This document shows, piece by piece, positions 31,641-42,300 of a DNA stretch of 64,000 nt (positions are counted from its first letter, which is position 1; each line of letters starts with the position of its first letter). Below the pieces are notes generated by a model. The model made no database searches, was not told the origin of the DNA, and saw only the letters and a list, made by a program, of their open reading frames with translations. Location of the stretch: contig JASWHV010000011.1 in the NCBI GenBank assembly GCA_030760725.1, positions 81,507,765 through 81,571,764 of the forward strand, read 5' to 3'. This stretch comes from Neostapfia colusana (lineage: Eukaryota; Streptophyta; Magnoliopsida; Poales; Poaceae). Both the position numbers and the translations under genes were made by a program.

Positions 31641-32275
31641 GACCAAACTCTAATAGAGATGTCAAGGACAATGCTTGATGAGTACAAGACATCCGACCGG
31701 TTTTGGGCGGAAGCGGTGAATACCACTTACCATGCCACAAACCGTCTCTACCTCCATCGTCTCTTGAAGAAGACTCCCTATGAGCTCCTAACGGGTAACA
31801 AACCAAATATCTCCTACTTTAGAGTCTTTGTTAGCAAGTGCTATATTCTTAACAAGAGACCACGAGTTTCAAAGTTTGCCTTGAAATCCGATGAAGATTT
31901 CTTGCTTGGTTATGATTCAAATACTTATGCCTATCGTGTATTCAACAAAACCTCCGGTTGTGTTGAAATCGCACATGACGTAGTGTTTGATGAAACTAAT
32001 GGCTCCCAAAGGGAGCAAGTTGATCAATGTGCACTAGATGAAGAAGAGGCACCATGTATGACATTAAGGAGGATGACACTCGGTGACATACGACCACAAG
32101 AGATACGAGACCCAAGTGACCCATCCTCGTCACAAGAAGTGACCCAAACACATGATCAAGCACTAGATCCCCTAAATGAAGAACAAGATCAAGATCACCA
32201 TGTTCAAGACCTCGAAGGCAACAATGGTGGCAACGATCTATGGGGAGATAAAGAGGAAGAAGAAATTGACTGAAG
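31641..32275 (+). pseudogene. Copia integrase C-terminal region
   Basis: From 31659, MLDEYKTSDRFWAEAVNTTYHATNRLYLH, TPYELLTGNKPNISYFRVF, FLLGYDSNTYAYRVFNKTSGCVEIAHDVVFDE: the standard copia segment after the catalytic core. An acidic linker then leads to RT. A frameshift near 31650 separates it from the core. Confidence 0.8.
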
Positions 32276-32282
32276 ACCAAGT

Positions 32283-33180
32283 GTGCCACACCCAAGAGTC
32301 CATCAATGTGTACAACGGGATCATCCCGTTGACGATATACTTGGAGATATCTCCAAGGGGGTAATGACTCGCTCTCGTATGGATAACTTTTGTGCTCACT
32401 ACTCTTTTGTATCTTATTTGGAGCCTTTCAAGGTTGAAGATGCCCTACGAGATCCGGATTGGGTGATGGCGATGCAAGAGGAGCTTAACAACTTCAAAAG
32501 AAACAAAGTGTGGGAGCTTGTGAAAGACCAAATGCAAATATAGTAGGCACCAAGTGGGTTTTTCGCAACAAGCAAGATGAGCATGGAGTAGTAACAAGAA
32601 ACGAAGCTGACTTGTGGCCAAGGGATACTCACAAGTCGAAGGTTTGGACTTCGACGAAACTTTTGCTCCCGTAGCTAGACTTGAATCAATTCGTATATTA
32701 TTAGCATATGCTACTCACAATGATTTCAAGTTGTACCAAATGGATGTGAAAAGCGCCTTTCTCAATGGACCAATCAAGGAGGAAGTGTATATGGAGCAAC
32801 CACCCGGCTTTGAAGATGATAAGTATCCTAACCATGTTTTTAAGCTTCACAAAGCTCTATACGGCTTCAAACAAGCTCCTAGAGCTTGGTATGAATGTCT
32901 AAGAGATTTCCTCATTGACAATGGTTTTAGGATAGGAAAGAATGACTACACACCTTTCACGAAGACCTTAGATAATGACTTATTTGTGTGTCAAATTTAT
33001 GTCGATGACATAATATTTGGTTCTACTAATAAATCTTTTTGCGAAGAATTTAGCAAAATCATGATGGAGAGGTTTGAGATGTCGATGATGGGAGAACAAA
33101 AGTTCTTTCTAGGCTTCCAAGTGAAACAGCTCAAGGAAGGAACTTTGTCAAACAAAGTACACTCAAGACATACTTAAGAA
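32283..33180 (+). pseudogene. Copia reverse transcriptase
   Basis: Begins HYSFVSYLEPFKVEDALRDPDWVMAMQEELNNFKRNKVWELV, with a stop or frame change at about 32541. It continues [69 protein letters not shown], and the catalytic YVDD at about 33000 ([12 protein letters not shown]). The catalytic residues are present, but the frame ends at a TAA at 33175. Confidence 0.85.
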
Positions 33181-33917
33181 GTTTGACATGGAAAAGGCCA
33201 AACCCATCAAAACACCAATGGCGACAAACGGACACCTTGACCTCAATCAAGACAGTCCTAGCGTGGATCAAAAGGTATATCGTTCCATGATTGGTTCCCT
33301 CTTTATCTTTGTGCATCTCGGCCCGATATTATGTTGAGTGTATGCATGTGTGCAAGGTTTCAAGCCGCACCCAAGGAGTGTCATCTATCTAGTTCATACA
33401 CCTCACCTAGTGTTGTGGTATCCTAAAGGGTCCAAATTCAATCTCATCGGATACTCCGATGCTGGTTATGCCGGATGCAAAGTGGATAGGAAAAGTACCT
33501 CGGGCACCTGTCAAATCTTGGGCAGGTCCTTAGTGTCATGGTCATCCAAGAAGCAAAATTCCATTGCCCTATCCACAGCCGAAGCGGAGTACGTCGCAGC
33601 CGGCAGTTGTTGTGCACAACTTCTTTGGACGAGACAAACTCTAAGAGACTACGGTCTCAATATGAACCATCCCACTCCTATGCGACAACAAGAGTGCTAT
33701 TAAGATTGCCCACAACCCTGTTGAACACTCTAGGACCAAACACATTGATATCCTACATCATTTTCTGAGAGATCACTTAATAAAGGGAGACATAGTCATT
33801 TCACATGTTAGAACCGAAAAACAGCTAGCGGATATCTTCACCAAACTACTAGATGAAAAATGCTTTTGTGAACTTAGGAGTGAGTTGAATATTCTCGACT
33901 CCCGAAATGTGGCTTGA
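33181..33917 (+). pseudogene. Copia RNase H and pol C-terminus
   Basis: GYSDAGYAGCKVDRKSTSGTCQILGRSLVSWSSKKQ, IALSTAEAEYVAAGSCCAQLLW (33440-33640) give the D, E and D of copia RNase H. The final ELRSELNILDSRNVA and TGA (33915-33917) close pol as in SIRE-type elements. Frameshifts occur at about 33330 and 33690. Confidence 0.8.
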
Positions 33918-34731
33918 GATGTTGCATATCTGGTTGTTATTGTCTAATTTCTTCAAAACTGAGCATATTTTAAAAAAAGGACTATCTCTCTCAATTTTTC
34001 TATCAAATTATTTTCAATTATCATCTCCTTGAATCATGGCCATTGTATGTTTGTTTGTGTGCTCTACCGGTCATGTTCATTGAGAATACTTGTGAGACAT
34101 TAGTCTATGTGGATCAATTCCTACAAATCTCTTCATATATATAAGAGTGTGATGTCAAGGACTGGACTAATCCGCCCGATGGGTTGGACAAGTCCGGAGT
34201 GCTAGACAAGTCTGAATGGGTTTAGACAAGTCTACATCAGACTAGTCCGCTCCTCACCGGTCTAGTCCGCACGATCAGATAAGTCCGGACCTAGTCCAGC
34301 GACCTGACTTGTCCGGTATCTACGACCGGACTAGTCCGGATAGTTGGGACTTAACCCAACCGCCGGGGGGCCGAGACCCACTTCACTCGTCACACATCTA
34401 AACACGCGCCCGCGCTCAAAAGTCGCCCCCATTGGTGATTTTTGAGGATTTCCACTAAAAACTTCAAAGGATCCGAGTCCTCTACCCCTTAGGACCTTGG
34501 AAAGTCGATCTTTGGACTTCTCCGTACATTGATCTGGCGATTTCTACGAATTTTGGCAATCAAGGTGTGTTCTTGGGGCAAAACGTAATCTTCTAAAATC
34601 TCTCAATTCTAGAATGTTTCTTCCATAAACTAGGATGTCTAGTGCTTCATAATCTTCATGCGCCTCTTCCCTAGGATTATTGCAAACTATTGATCGAATT
34701 TGCAGAAAATCCGCTTAGTTAGGGTTTAACC
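33918..34731 (+). other. Copia 3' non-coding sequence and start of its 3' LTR
   Basis: No gene. It contains an A-rich/purine tract (about 33973) and then, at 34155-34345, a cluster of GACTAGTCCGG-like and GACAAGTCCGG-like motifs typical of a U3 region. The exact LTR start cannot be placed because only 50 bp of the 5' LTR survives. It is cut by Tek-R1 at 34732. Confidence 0.5.
34155..34345 (+). repeat. Cluster of (G)ACTAGTCCGG / ACAAGTCCGG motifs
   Basis: About ten short, partly palindromic copies of GGACTAGTCCGG-type motifs in both orientations, for example at about 34240, 34262, 34285, 34300 and 34330. They probably lie in the U3 of the copia 3' LTR, where clustered motifs often bind regulators; that role is inference. 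Confidence 0.55.
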
Positions 34732-37700
34732 TGTCACACCCGGTTTCTCCGAAGAACAACCGAGTGAATATCACATGTATGCTAGGATCATTTTCTCATA
34801 CATGTGACGACAAATAGTGAAGCATCATCATATTACAAGCCAGGTGTTCGAATATAAATAAGTCTTACATAGCATACGTCTCGATGGACGATAATAAGTT
34901 CATAACATGTAAATAAAACAGTAGCGGAATATAAGTCTTGTGGGCTCTGTCACAGGCGTTGCCCGGGGGACTCCGTGAACCTAGAATCCTTCCTCGGGAC
35001 CAAAGTCTTGGTTATTAAACACCACATCATTCTCTTGACCTGAGCAACAATATAAACCAACAGAAAACCAAGTTTGAGTACCGTTGGTACTCAGCAAGTG
35101 TGGGAAAGTTATGTCATGCATGGCTAGAGCAAGGAGAGATTGACTCATGGTTAATGCACTACGCAATTAATACCTATCACCTTAGCTTATTAAGCACCTA
35201 CATTACTACACAGGTGAAATGGTCCCAATCTCCCAACCCATCATCAGAATCAAGTAAACATAGTCTCATCTCAAATGTTAAGCTTCCCGCTTAACATCCA
35301 CAACTTCCCAATCCATCATCCTCTAATCATGAATAAGTCCAAGCCGCTCTTGACCGTGAGCACGGCTGTCATGACAGTTTTGACTCTGCAGAGTTTGCAC
35401 CACTGTACCCACATGTAGTGATTTCATCCCCTGTTGCCGGGTGGACTAAAAGAACCTCCATTATGCCAGTGGCCACAAACCACATTCACACTTCCCAGGT
35501 GTGTAGCCAGGAGATCACTACGAAACCTTTACAAAGGGATTCCCAACGAGCGTGGGCCCACTGAGGTTTCACCCCTAACAGCATACAAGAGGCTCCAACC
35601 CCGCTGCAGTGGCCCCCTCTTGAGCCTTGCGGTTCATATGGTAGTCCAGCTGACACCTATTCCCCGCACCATCCAAAACACCCATACTACGCTGGGGATA
35701 CACCTAATTAATTGGCCAAGCTGCCCCATCTCAGCATGTGGTTGGCACGGTAAAGCCAGGTTACATGCTCCATGAACCGGTCCTTAGGATCCAGGCAAGT
35801 ACTAAACACAAACCCGAGTCTCGTGCACCCAGCACCAACCAAATCATCCAACTTGCCTCGATCCCTACCTCTACATAACTCATAATATCTCATTCAAGAG
35901 TAAGGTAAATAAATTGATGATCTCATATCCCAATTATCCCATTCTAAGCATGGCTAAGCATAAGCATATAAATAAATGACATGGTAAAATAAATCCCAAC
36001 CCAAGCTACAAGGAAACAAGGTAATGCAACTCTAGGGAAACTTCCTAGCATGGGTTTTATATTTCAATTGACAATGCAAATAATTCTATCTACACATCCT
36101 AGCATAGGATCAAAGTGGTCAAGGACACTTGCCTTCTTCCTGCTGCTCTGGGAATGGAAAGTCTTGGTCTTGGAAGGGGAGAACTTGCTCTGGGGCAGGT
36201 TCTACTCATGCCAATACACATAGCAAAAGAAAACAACAATCCATAAGACATAGTTCACACTTTCACTTCATACAAACCACACATACATACCTATCAAAGT
36301 CATTCACATTTCTAAGTGTTGTGGTTACTCTACACGTGTTGATTTTTGGCCTACATGTACTTTTAAACATATGTATATGATTTCTAACTTTTGTATTCAG
36401 ATTTCTGTTTGCACACTATATATGAATTTCCAATTTGAACAAATTCTTTATTTTTAATCAATACACTTCTAAGCTACCAAGTTGCATGAAAGGTAATTTC
36501 CTACTCCAAATAGGTTTTCAGATCTTCTACCAAATCCTAGACTGAAATTTTTTGGTTTTGGAGACTTCATTTATCATTTTCTAATTATGCATACCTATTT
36601 TCCTATATTTTTCAGATTTATTTTCTATGCCTAAAAGTGAGTTTTAATATTAAATAGTAGGACATATCATCTAAACAGAATAGGTTCTGATCTAAAATAT
36701 TAAATAATATATTTTTGAACTTCTCCTCTGATGTGAACTAATTTAAATTTATTTTATCAGTTTTTAGAATTATTTCCTAGACTAAAAATGTGTTTCTAGA
36801 ACTAATAAATATGAACAACACTTAGGCAGATTTCATTTCAGCCTAAAATCTATTTTTTTTACTCATTCTAAAGTTTTCCAAGTGCTAGGAGAGTTTAAAT
36901 TTGAATTTGCACATGTGTTTGCCTTACCTTTTAAATTTAAATCCTAGTCACATATTCAAATTTCTGAATTTAATATCATATAGGGTCAAAAAGGTAAATC
37001 CACCCTACTGCAGGGTTTAAGTTATTATTTCCTAAATTTCCAGGGGTCTAACTACACATAACAGAGGGGTTTTCCTAATTTTTATTAAGTCTAGGGGCTA
37101 AAACTGATTTTTAAATGAATTTACACGAATTTCTGAAAATCCAGGGGCTAGATCAGAAGTTTCCGGGGCTAGCTCGTGTTTTCCGAGATTCCCAAAGGGT
37201 AGCGCGTAAGAATCCTGACCTTTATAACGCGGGGCTGACGTGGACCGTCCGATTTAAAACAGACAGTTCAGATTAGATCGCCGAACCGGTACGCGTCGGT
37301 TTTATTTCTACCGTGCGATTTAAAATAGACGGCCCTCAAGGGGCCATGTCACCCTGGCCGGAGCCAGCCCGCGCGCGCGGCCGCGGTGGGTGGCGATCTC
37401 GCCGGCGCAGCCTCGGTTTTTGCCGCTAGACGCTAGAGCTCGCATCTTTTTGCACGGATCGGCTGCGGAGGGTTAGGGGATGCTCACCGAGGGGTTTTCG
37501 TGCACTCGGAGGCCCTGGAAATCAGTCGGCGGCGAGCTTCAACGGTGATGGTCTTCGGTGCACGTCGGGGTGGCAGTTGGGGCGCAAGACACGTGGTTTC
37601 CTTCACCTGCAGGGCTCCCCGGCGGCGGTGGAACGTGATCAGCACGTTAGATCAGGAAATTTGAGCAAAGATCGAAGGAAATCGGCGGTAGAAGCTTCGG

Positions 37701-38151
37701 TTCTCACCGGAGAGAAAATGGCTGATCGGGGAGGAAAAAGGGGCGGATTTTGGCGTTTAAATGGACGAGGGAGAGCGGTGGTCTGTTGAGATCATGTTGG
37801 GGGCGTCCGGGACCGGAAATTGGGCTGGGAGCGTGGTTTCCGGGGGTTGTTTTGATCGGGCGCGAGAGAAGAGTCCGGGGTCGGGTGGGCGCGCGGGAGG
37901 AGACGGATGACACGTGGGCCCCGCGTGTCAGTGAGAAGGAGAGAGGGGGGCGCGGGTTCGGGTTGGCACGGGGGTATTGGGCCGGCTGGCGGGTTTTGGC
38001 CCACTGGCCGGTTGGGGTTTTCTTTTTCTTTTTTTCTTTTTTCTGTTTTGATTTGAATTTGAATTCTAGTTTGAATTTGAATTTCTGCACCACATGCAAT
38101 ACGTCCAAAATTTTTTAAATTCCCCTCTTTAGCAGGTTTTGGGGTGTTACA
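34732..38151 (-). repeat. 3' LTR of Tek-R1 (Tekay type)
   Basis: 3,420 bp reading TGTAACACCCC to GTGTGACA on the minus strand. A GC-rich segment (37180-38000 in plus coordinates) is followed, in element direction, by a long AT-rich part and a structured end. It contains the 69-bp exon-like block (36133-36201) and the hairpins at 35354-35394, 35278-35296 and 35076-35092. It borders the integrase end at 38152. Left-flank bases TAACC (34727-34731) would be the target duplication; the partner is outside the window. Confidence 0.9.
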
Positions 38152-38653
38152 GCTCTACCCCCCTTGAAAGAAATCTCGTCCTCGAGATTGGTGGTTCTAA
38201 GAAAACAATTCCGGAAACTGTGCCTTAAGCTCGTCTTCTCGCTCCCAAGTGGCTTCCTCTTCCGAGTGATGCTTCCACTGCACCCTGCACATCCGGTTTC
38301 TTTTATTTCTTGTGAGGCGTTGCATCGTCTCCAAAATCTTGACCGGTTGCTCGGCATAAGACAGATCCTCTCGTACGTCAACCTCATTCATGGGTAACAT
38401 CTCTTCAGGCGTCCTTAGACATTTCTTGAGCTGTGACACATGGAATACATCGTGCATATCCGATAGGTGAGCCGGTAGTTCTAGTTGATATGCCACTTCG
38501 CCTTTCCTCTCCAGAATATGAAAGGGTCCGATGTATCGAGGTGATAACTTCCCTTTCACCTTGAACCGACGAAGTCCTCGGATAGGTGACACCTTGAGAT
38601 AAACATAGTCTCCTACGTTGAAAATGAGCTCTCTTCTCCATACATAGACATAG
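38152..38653 (-). pseudogene. Tek-R1 integrase C-terminus and chromodomain
   Basis: Minus-strand [62 protein letters not shown], then a chromodomain-like VQWKHHSEEEATWEREDELKAQFPELFS, stop at 38197. This is the tail of a chromovirus integrase, thought to steer integration to marked chromatin. The reading frame is continuous with the part at 51335 onward if Tek-F and one copy of CATAG are removed. A purine tract (GGGGGGTAGAGC) precedes the LTR. Confidence 0.85.
38649..38653 (+). other. Target duplication CATAG, left of Tek-F
   Basis: CATAG directly before the TGTAACACC of Tek-F. The matching CATAG is at 51330-51334 directly after its GTGTGACA end. Confidence 0.9.
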
Positions 38654-39057
38654 TGTAACACCCCAAAATTTTGTTAAGACCCTAAATCATGTTAAGAGGG
38701 GAATTTAAAAATTTTTGGACGTGTTGCATGTTTTGCAAAAATTCAAATTCAAACTGGAATTCAAATTAAACTCAAATCAGAAAAGAAATAGAAAAAGAAA
38801 AAGAGAAAACAGAAAAAAACCGGCCAGTGGGCCGCAACCCACCAGCCGGCCCAACCAGCGCCCGCGCCAGCCTGCAGCCGCGCGAGCCGCTTTCCCCCAC
38901 TGACAGGCGGGCCCCGCCAGTTCATCGTCTACCTCGCGCCAGCGCCGGACTCTCTCACCCGAATCGAAACCGATCGGGAATTCTCACGTATTCCAGCCGA
39001 ATTCCGTTCGGGGGCGACGCAAACTCGATCTAAACCACCCCGACGCCCTCCCCCGTC

Positions 39058-39065
39058 TATAAAAA
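39058..39065 (+). promoter_or_regulatory. TATA box of the Tek-F 5' LTR
   Basis: TATAAAAA within CCCCCGTCTATAAAAACCCCGG. The 3' LTR copy is at 48304-48311. In Tek-R2 the matching place reads TATATAAA (57601-57608, minus). The start site would fall about 30 bp on, leaving a ~3 kb transcribed leader inside the LTR. Confidence 0.7.
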
Positions 39066-40611
39066 CCCCGGCCTCGTTCTGTTTTTCCCACGCAATCCGC
39101 CGATTTTCCTCCGGTGAGAACCGAGACTTCTCCGGCGAATTCTGGCCGATCTAAGCTCGGAAATTCCGATCTAACTCGCTGGTCTTGATCCACCGCCTCC
39201 GGGGAACCTTGCAGGTGCAGAAAACTCGGTGACTTGCGGTATAAACACAGCGCCGACGAGCCTCACCGTGAATTCACCTCGGACCTCGTCGCCGATCACC
39301 TTCCAGGACCTCCGAGCTCAAGAAAACCCCCGAGGTGAGATCCCCGACCTCCCCTCCACCGATCTATGCCATAAAATCACAGTTCTAGGAAGAATTCTCG
39401 AAGATCCGAAAGTCTCCGGCGAGATCGCCGCTTCCCGCCGCCGTGCGCCGCCGGCAGCGCTGCCCGCGCTCGATCAGAGCGACGTGGCCGCTTGTGCGCT
39501 GTCTATTTTAAATCGCACGGTAGGGTTTAAATCCCCGCGTACCGGTTCGGCGTTATAATCTCAGCCGTCGGTTTAAAATCGGACGGTCCACGTCAGCCCC
39601 GCGTTATAAAGACTGGAAATCTTACGTGCTACCCCCTGGGGTTCTCGGGAAATAAGAGCTAGCCCCGGAAACTTCTGATCTAGCCCCTGGAACTTCAGAA
39701 AATCATGTAAATCCATTTAAAAATCAGTTTTAGCCCCTGGACTTAATAAAAATTAGGAAAAACTCCTCTAATAAGTGTAGCTAGACCCCTGGAAATTCTG
39801 AAAATAATATTATAGACCGTGTAGTGGGGTGAGTTTACCTTTTTAGCCCTGTTTAGTATTTAATTTAGGAAATTGAATATGTGGCTAGTGTTTAAAAATT
39901 AAAAAGTGGGACAAACATATTGTCAAAATTTAATTAAAGACTTTCTCAGTATTTAGGAAACTTTGGAGTGAGATAAAAACATATTTTGGGCTGAATTGAA
40001 TCTGTTTAATTTATTATTCACATTTAGAGACACATTTTTAAGTAAAGAATAGTTCTAGGAAATAGGGAAAATAATTGTGAAATAGTTTACATCAGAGGCA
40101 AAGGTCAAAATATGTTATTAAATTATTTAGGACCAGAACCTATTCTGTTTAGATGATGTGTCTTGTTATTTTCATAATAAAGTACACATTTATGCATAGG
40201 AAAATAAATTTGAAAATATAGCAACTAGTAAATGATAAATGGAGTTTCTAAAATCCAAAAGAATTCAGTTTAGGGTTGGTAGAAATTCTGAAGACACATA
40301 TGGAGAAGGAAAATACCTTTCATGCATATTTGATAGCTAAAAGGTGTAGTAATTGAATATAAGGAATTTATTTAAATTGGAAACTCATATATATAGTATG
40401 TAAGTATAAATGTGAACACAAAAGTAGGAATCATATACACATGATTAAAAGTGCATGCAAGCCACAAATCAACACACATGGAGTGACCACAACACATATA
40501 ATGGAGAATGACTTTCATAAATATGAATGTATGGTTTGTATGAAGAGGAAGTGTGAACTATGTCTTATGGATTTTTGTTTTTCTTTTGTTATGTGTGATG
40601 GTATGATGTAG

Positions 40612-40680
40612 AACCTGCTCAAGAGCAAGTTATTCCTTTCCAAGATCAGGACTACCCATTTCAAGAGCAGCAGGAAGGAG
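40612..40680 (+). other. Exon-like 69-bp block in the Tekay LTR
   Basis: Preceded by a T-rich tract ending GATGTAG and followed by GCAAGTGTCC, the form of a GC-AG intron donor (AG/GCAAGT). It is open in the frame giving EPAQEQVIPFQDQDYPFQEQQ. The block is exactly 69 bp in all four LTRs (36133-36201 minus, 40612-40680, 49858-49926, 55979-56047 minus), with substitutions but no indels. Confidence 0.45.
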
Positions 40681-41421
40681 GCAAGTGTCCTTGACCACTT
40701 TGATCCTATGCTAGGATGTGTAGATAGAATTATTTGCATTGTCAATGGAAATATGAAACCCATGCTAGGAAGTTTCCCTAGAATTGCATTACCTTGTTTT
40801 CCTTGTAGCTTGGGTTGGGATTTATTTTATCATGTCATTTATTATTATGCATATGCTTAGCCATGCTTAGAATGGGATATTTGGGACATGAGATCATCAG
40901 TTTATTTTACCATACTCTTGAATGAGATATTGTGAGTTATGTAGAGGTAGGGATCAAGGCAAGTTGGATGTTTTGGTTGTGTGCTGGGTGCACGAGACTC
41001 GGGTTTGTGTTTAGTACTTGCCTGGATCATAAGGACCGGTTCATGGAGCATGTAACCTGGCTTTACAGTGCCAACCACATGCTGAGATGGGGCAGCTTGG
41101 CCAATTAATTAGGTGTATCCCCGGCGTAGTATGGGTGTGTTGGATGGTTCGGGGAATAGGTGTCAGCTTGACTACCATATGAACCGCAAGGCTCAAGAGG
41201 GCGCCACTGCAGCGGGGTTGGAGCCTCTTGTATGCTGTTAGGGGTGAAACCTCAGTGGGCCCACACTCATCGGGAATCCCTTTGTAAAGGCTTCGTAGTG
41301 ATCTCCTGGCTACACACCTGGGAAGTGTGAATGTGGTTCGTAGCCACTGGCATAATGGAGGTTCTTTTAGTCCACCCGGCAACGGGGGATGAAATCACTA
41401 CATGTGGGTACAGTGGTACAA

Positions 41422-41742
41422 ACTCTGCAGAGTCAAAACTGTCATGACAGCCGTGCTCACGGTCAAGAGCGGCTTGGACTTATTCATGATTAGAGGGTGG
41501 ATGGTTTTGGAAGTCGTGGATGTTAAGCGGGGAGCTTAACATTGGGAATGAGGTTATGGTTATTTGATTATGATGATGGGATGGGAGTTTGGGACCATTT
41601 CACCTGTGTAGTAATGTAGGTGCTTAATAAGCTAAGGTGATAGGTATTACTTGCATAGTGCTTTAACCATGAGTTCAACCTTCTCTTGTTCTAGCCATGC
41701 ATGACATAACTTTCCCACACTTGCTGAGTACCATCGGTACTC
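41422..41742 (+). repeat. Hairpin cluster near the end of the Tekay LTR
   Basis: Three adjoining inverted repeats: ACTCTGCAGAGT (41422-41433), CTGTCATGACAG (41439-41450) and CCGTG-CT-CACGG (41451-41462). Then GTTAAGC-GGGGA-GCTTAAC (41522-41540) and GAGTACC-ATC-GGTACTC (41726-41742). Copies: 50668-50988 in Tek-F 3' LTR, 35076-35394 in Tek-R1, 54924-55241 in Tek-R2 (some stems damaged). Confidence 0.75.
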
Positions 41743-42088
41743 AACCTTGCATATTTGTTGGTTTATATTGCTGCTCAGGTCAAGATAATGAGGTGGTGTA
41801 TAATGACCAAGACTTTGGACCCGAAGAAGGTTTCTAGGTTCATGGAGACCCCCGGGCAACGCCTGTGACGGAGCCCTCAAGAATAATATTCCGCTGCTAG
41901 TTTATTTACTTGTGATGAACTTATTATTGTCCATCGAGACATTTGCTATGTAAGACTTATTTATATTCGACACCTGGCTTGAAATAAATGATGCTTCACT
42001 ATTTGTCATCACATGTATGAGAAAATGATCCTGGCATACATGTGATATTCACTTGGTTGTTCTTCAGAAAAACCGGGTGTGACAGAAG

Positions 42089-42100
42089 TGGTATCAGAGC
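42089..42100 (+). other. Initiator-Met primer-binding site of Tek-F
   Basis: TGGTATCAGAGC, four bases after the LTR end (GAAG spacer). Same site type as in the copia element. Confidence 0.9.
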
Positions 42101-42280
42101 CAAGGTTGCCCGTAGGAACGTGGACCTAGGTAGAAATGGACGTATTTAAGGGCCCTATTTTCTTAAAAACTATTTTACAAGGTGTGTGTTGAAAAGTGTT
42201 ATTTAATGAGTCACTTCTTCATCTTACCCCAACTTTCATTCAAAATAGGATTTTTGTTTAAGAGTTTATCTAACCTAAGT

Positions 42281-42300
42281 TTAAATTCTTTTTGTTTTAG
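42281..42300 (+). other. Splice-acceptor-like tract immediately before the upstream frame
   Basis: TTAAATTCTTTTTGTTTTAG abuts the ATG at 42301. A long T-rich run ending in TTTTAG is a typical plant 3' splice site; a donor could be GAGGTGAGATCC at about 39335 or the GC donor at 40681. Confidence 0.45.

Larger units (their letters stand above)
19509..34731 (+). mobile_element. Cop-1: SIRE/Maximus-type copia element, interrupted by Tat-2
   Basis: LTR remnant (19509-19558), Met-type primer site, gag start, Tat-2 insertion (19764-28485), then gag, protease, integrase, RT and RNase H in copia order (integrase before RT), ending in 3' sequence cut by the Tek-R1 LTR at 34732. A gag with a zinc knuckle followed by a long coiled-coil tail is usual for this lineage. 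The element is the oldest layer here, since three others are inserted in it, and its frames are broken in many places. Confidence 0.85.
38654..42084 (+). repeat. 5' LTR of Tek-F
   Basis: 3,431 bp, TGTAACACCCC to GTGTGACA. TATA box at 39058, CpG-rich leader with splice-like sites (GGTGAG at about 39110, CTTGCAG at about 39213, GAGGTGAGATCC at about 39335), the 69-bp exon-like block at 40612-40680, and hairpins between 41422 and 41742. Confidence 0.95.

Noticed and set aside
33918..34731. Envelope-like gene after copia pol
   Set aside because: Some SIRE-type elements carry one, but no open frame, signal peptide or membrane segment is visible here.
35434..35775. 113-codon frame in the Tekay LTR (also 41041-41382 minus and 55281-55721)
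   Set aside because: It is antisense to the element and found in three of four LTRs, but the Tek-F 3' LTR copy has a CGA-to-TGA stop, and there is no domain or promoter. Shared ancestry explains its retention.
37577..38108. Overlapping frames in the GC-rich part of the Tek-R1 LTR
   Set aside because: They cover LTR sequence in both strands and change phase between LTR copies; not coding.
42089..42100. tRNA-like sequence TGGTATCAGAGC
   Set aside because: It is the primer-binding site complement of the initiator Met tRNA; there is no tRNA cloverleaf around it.
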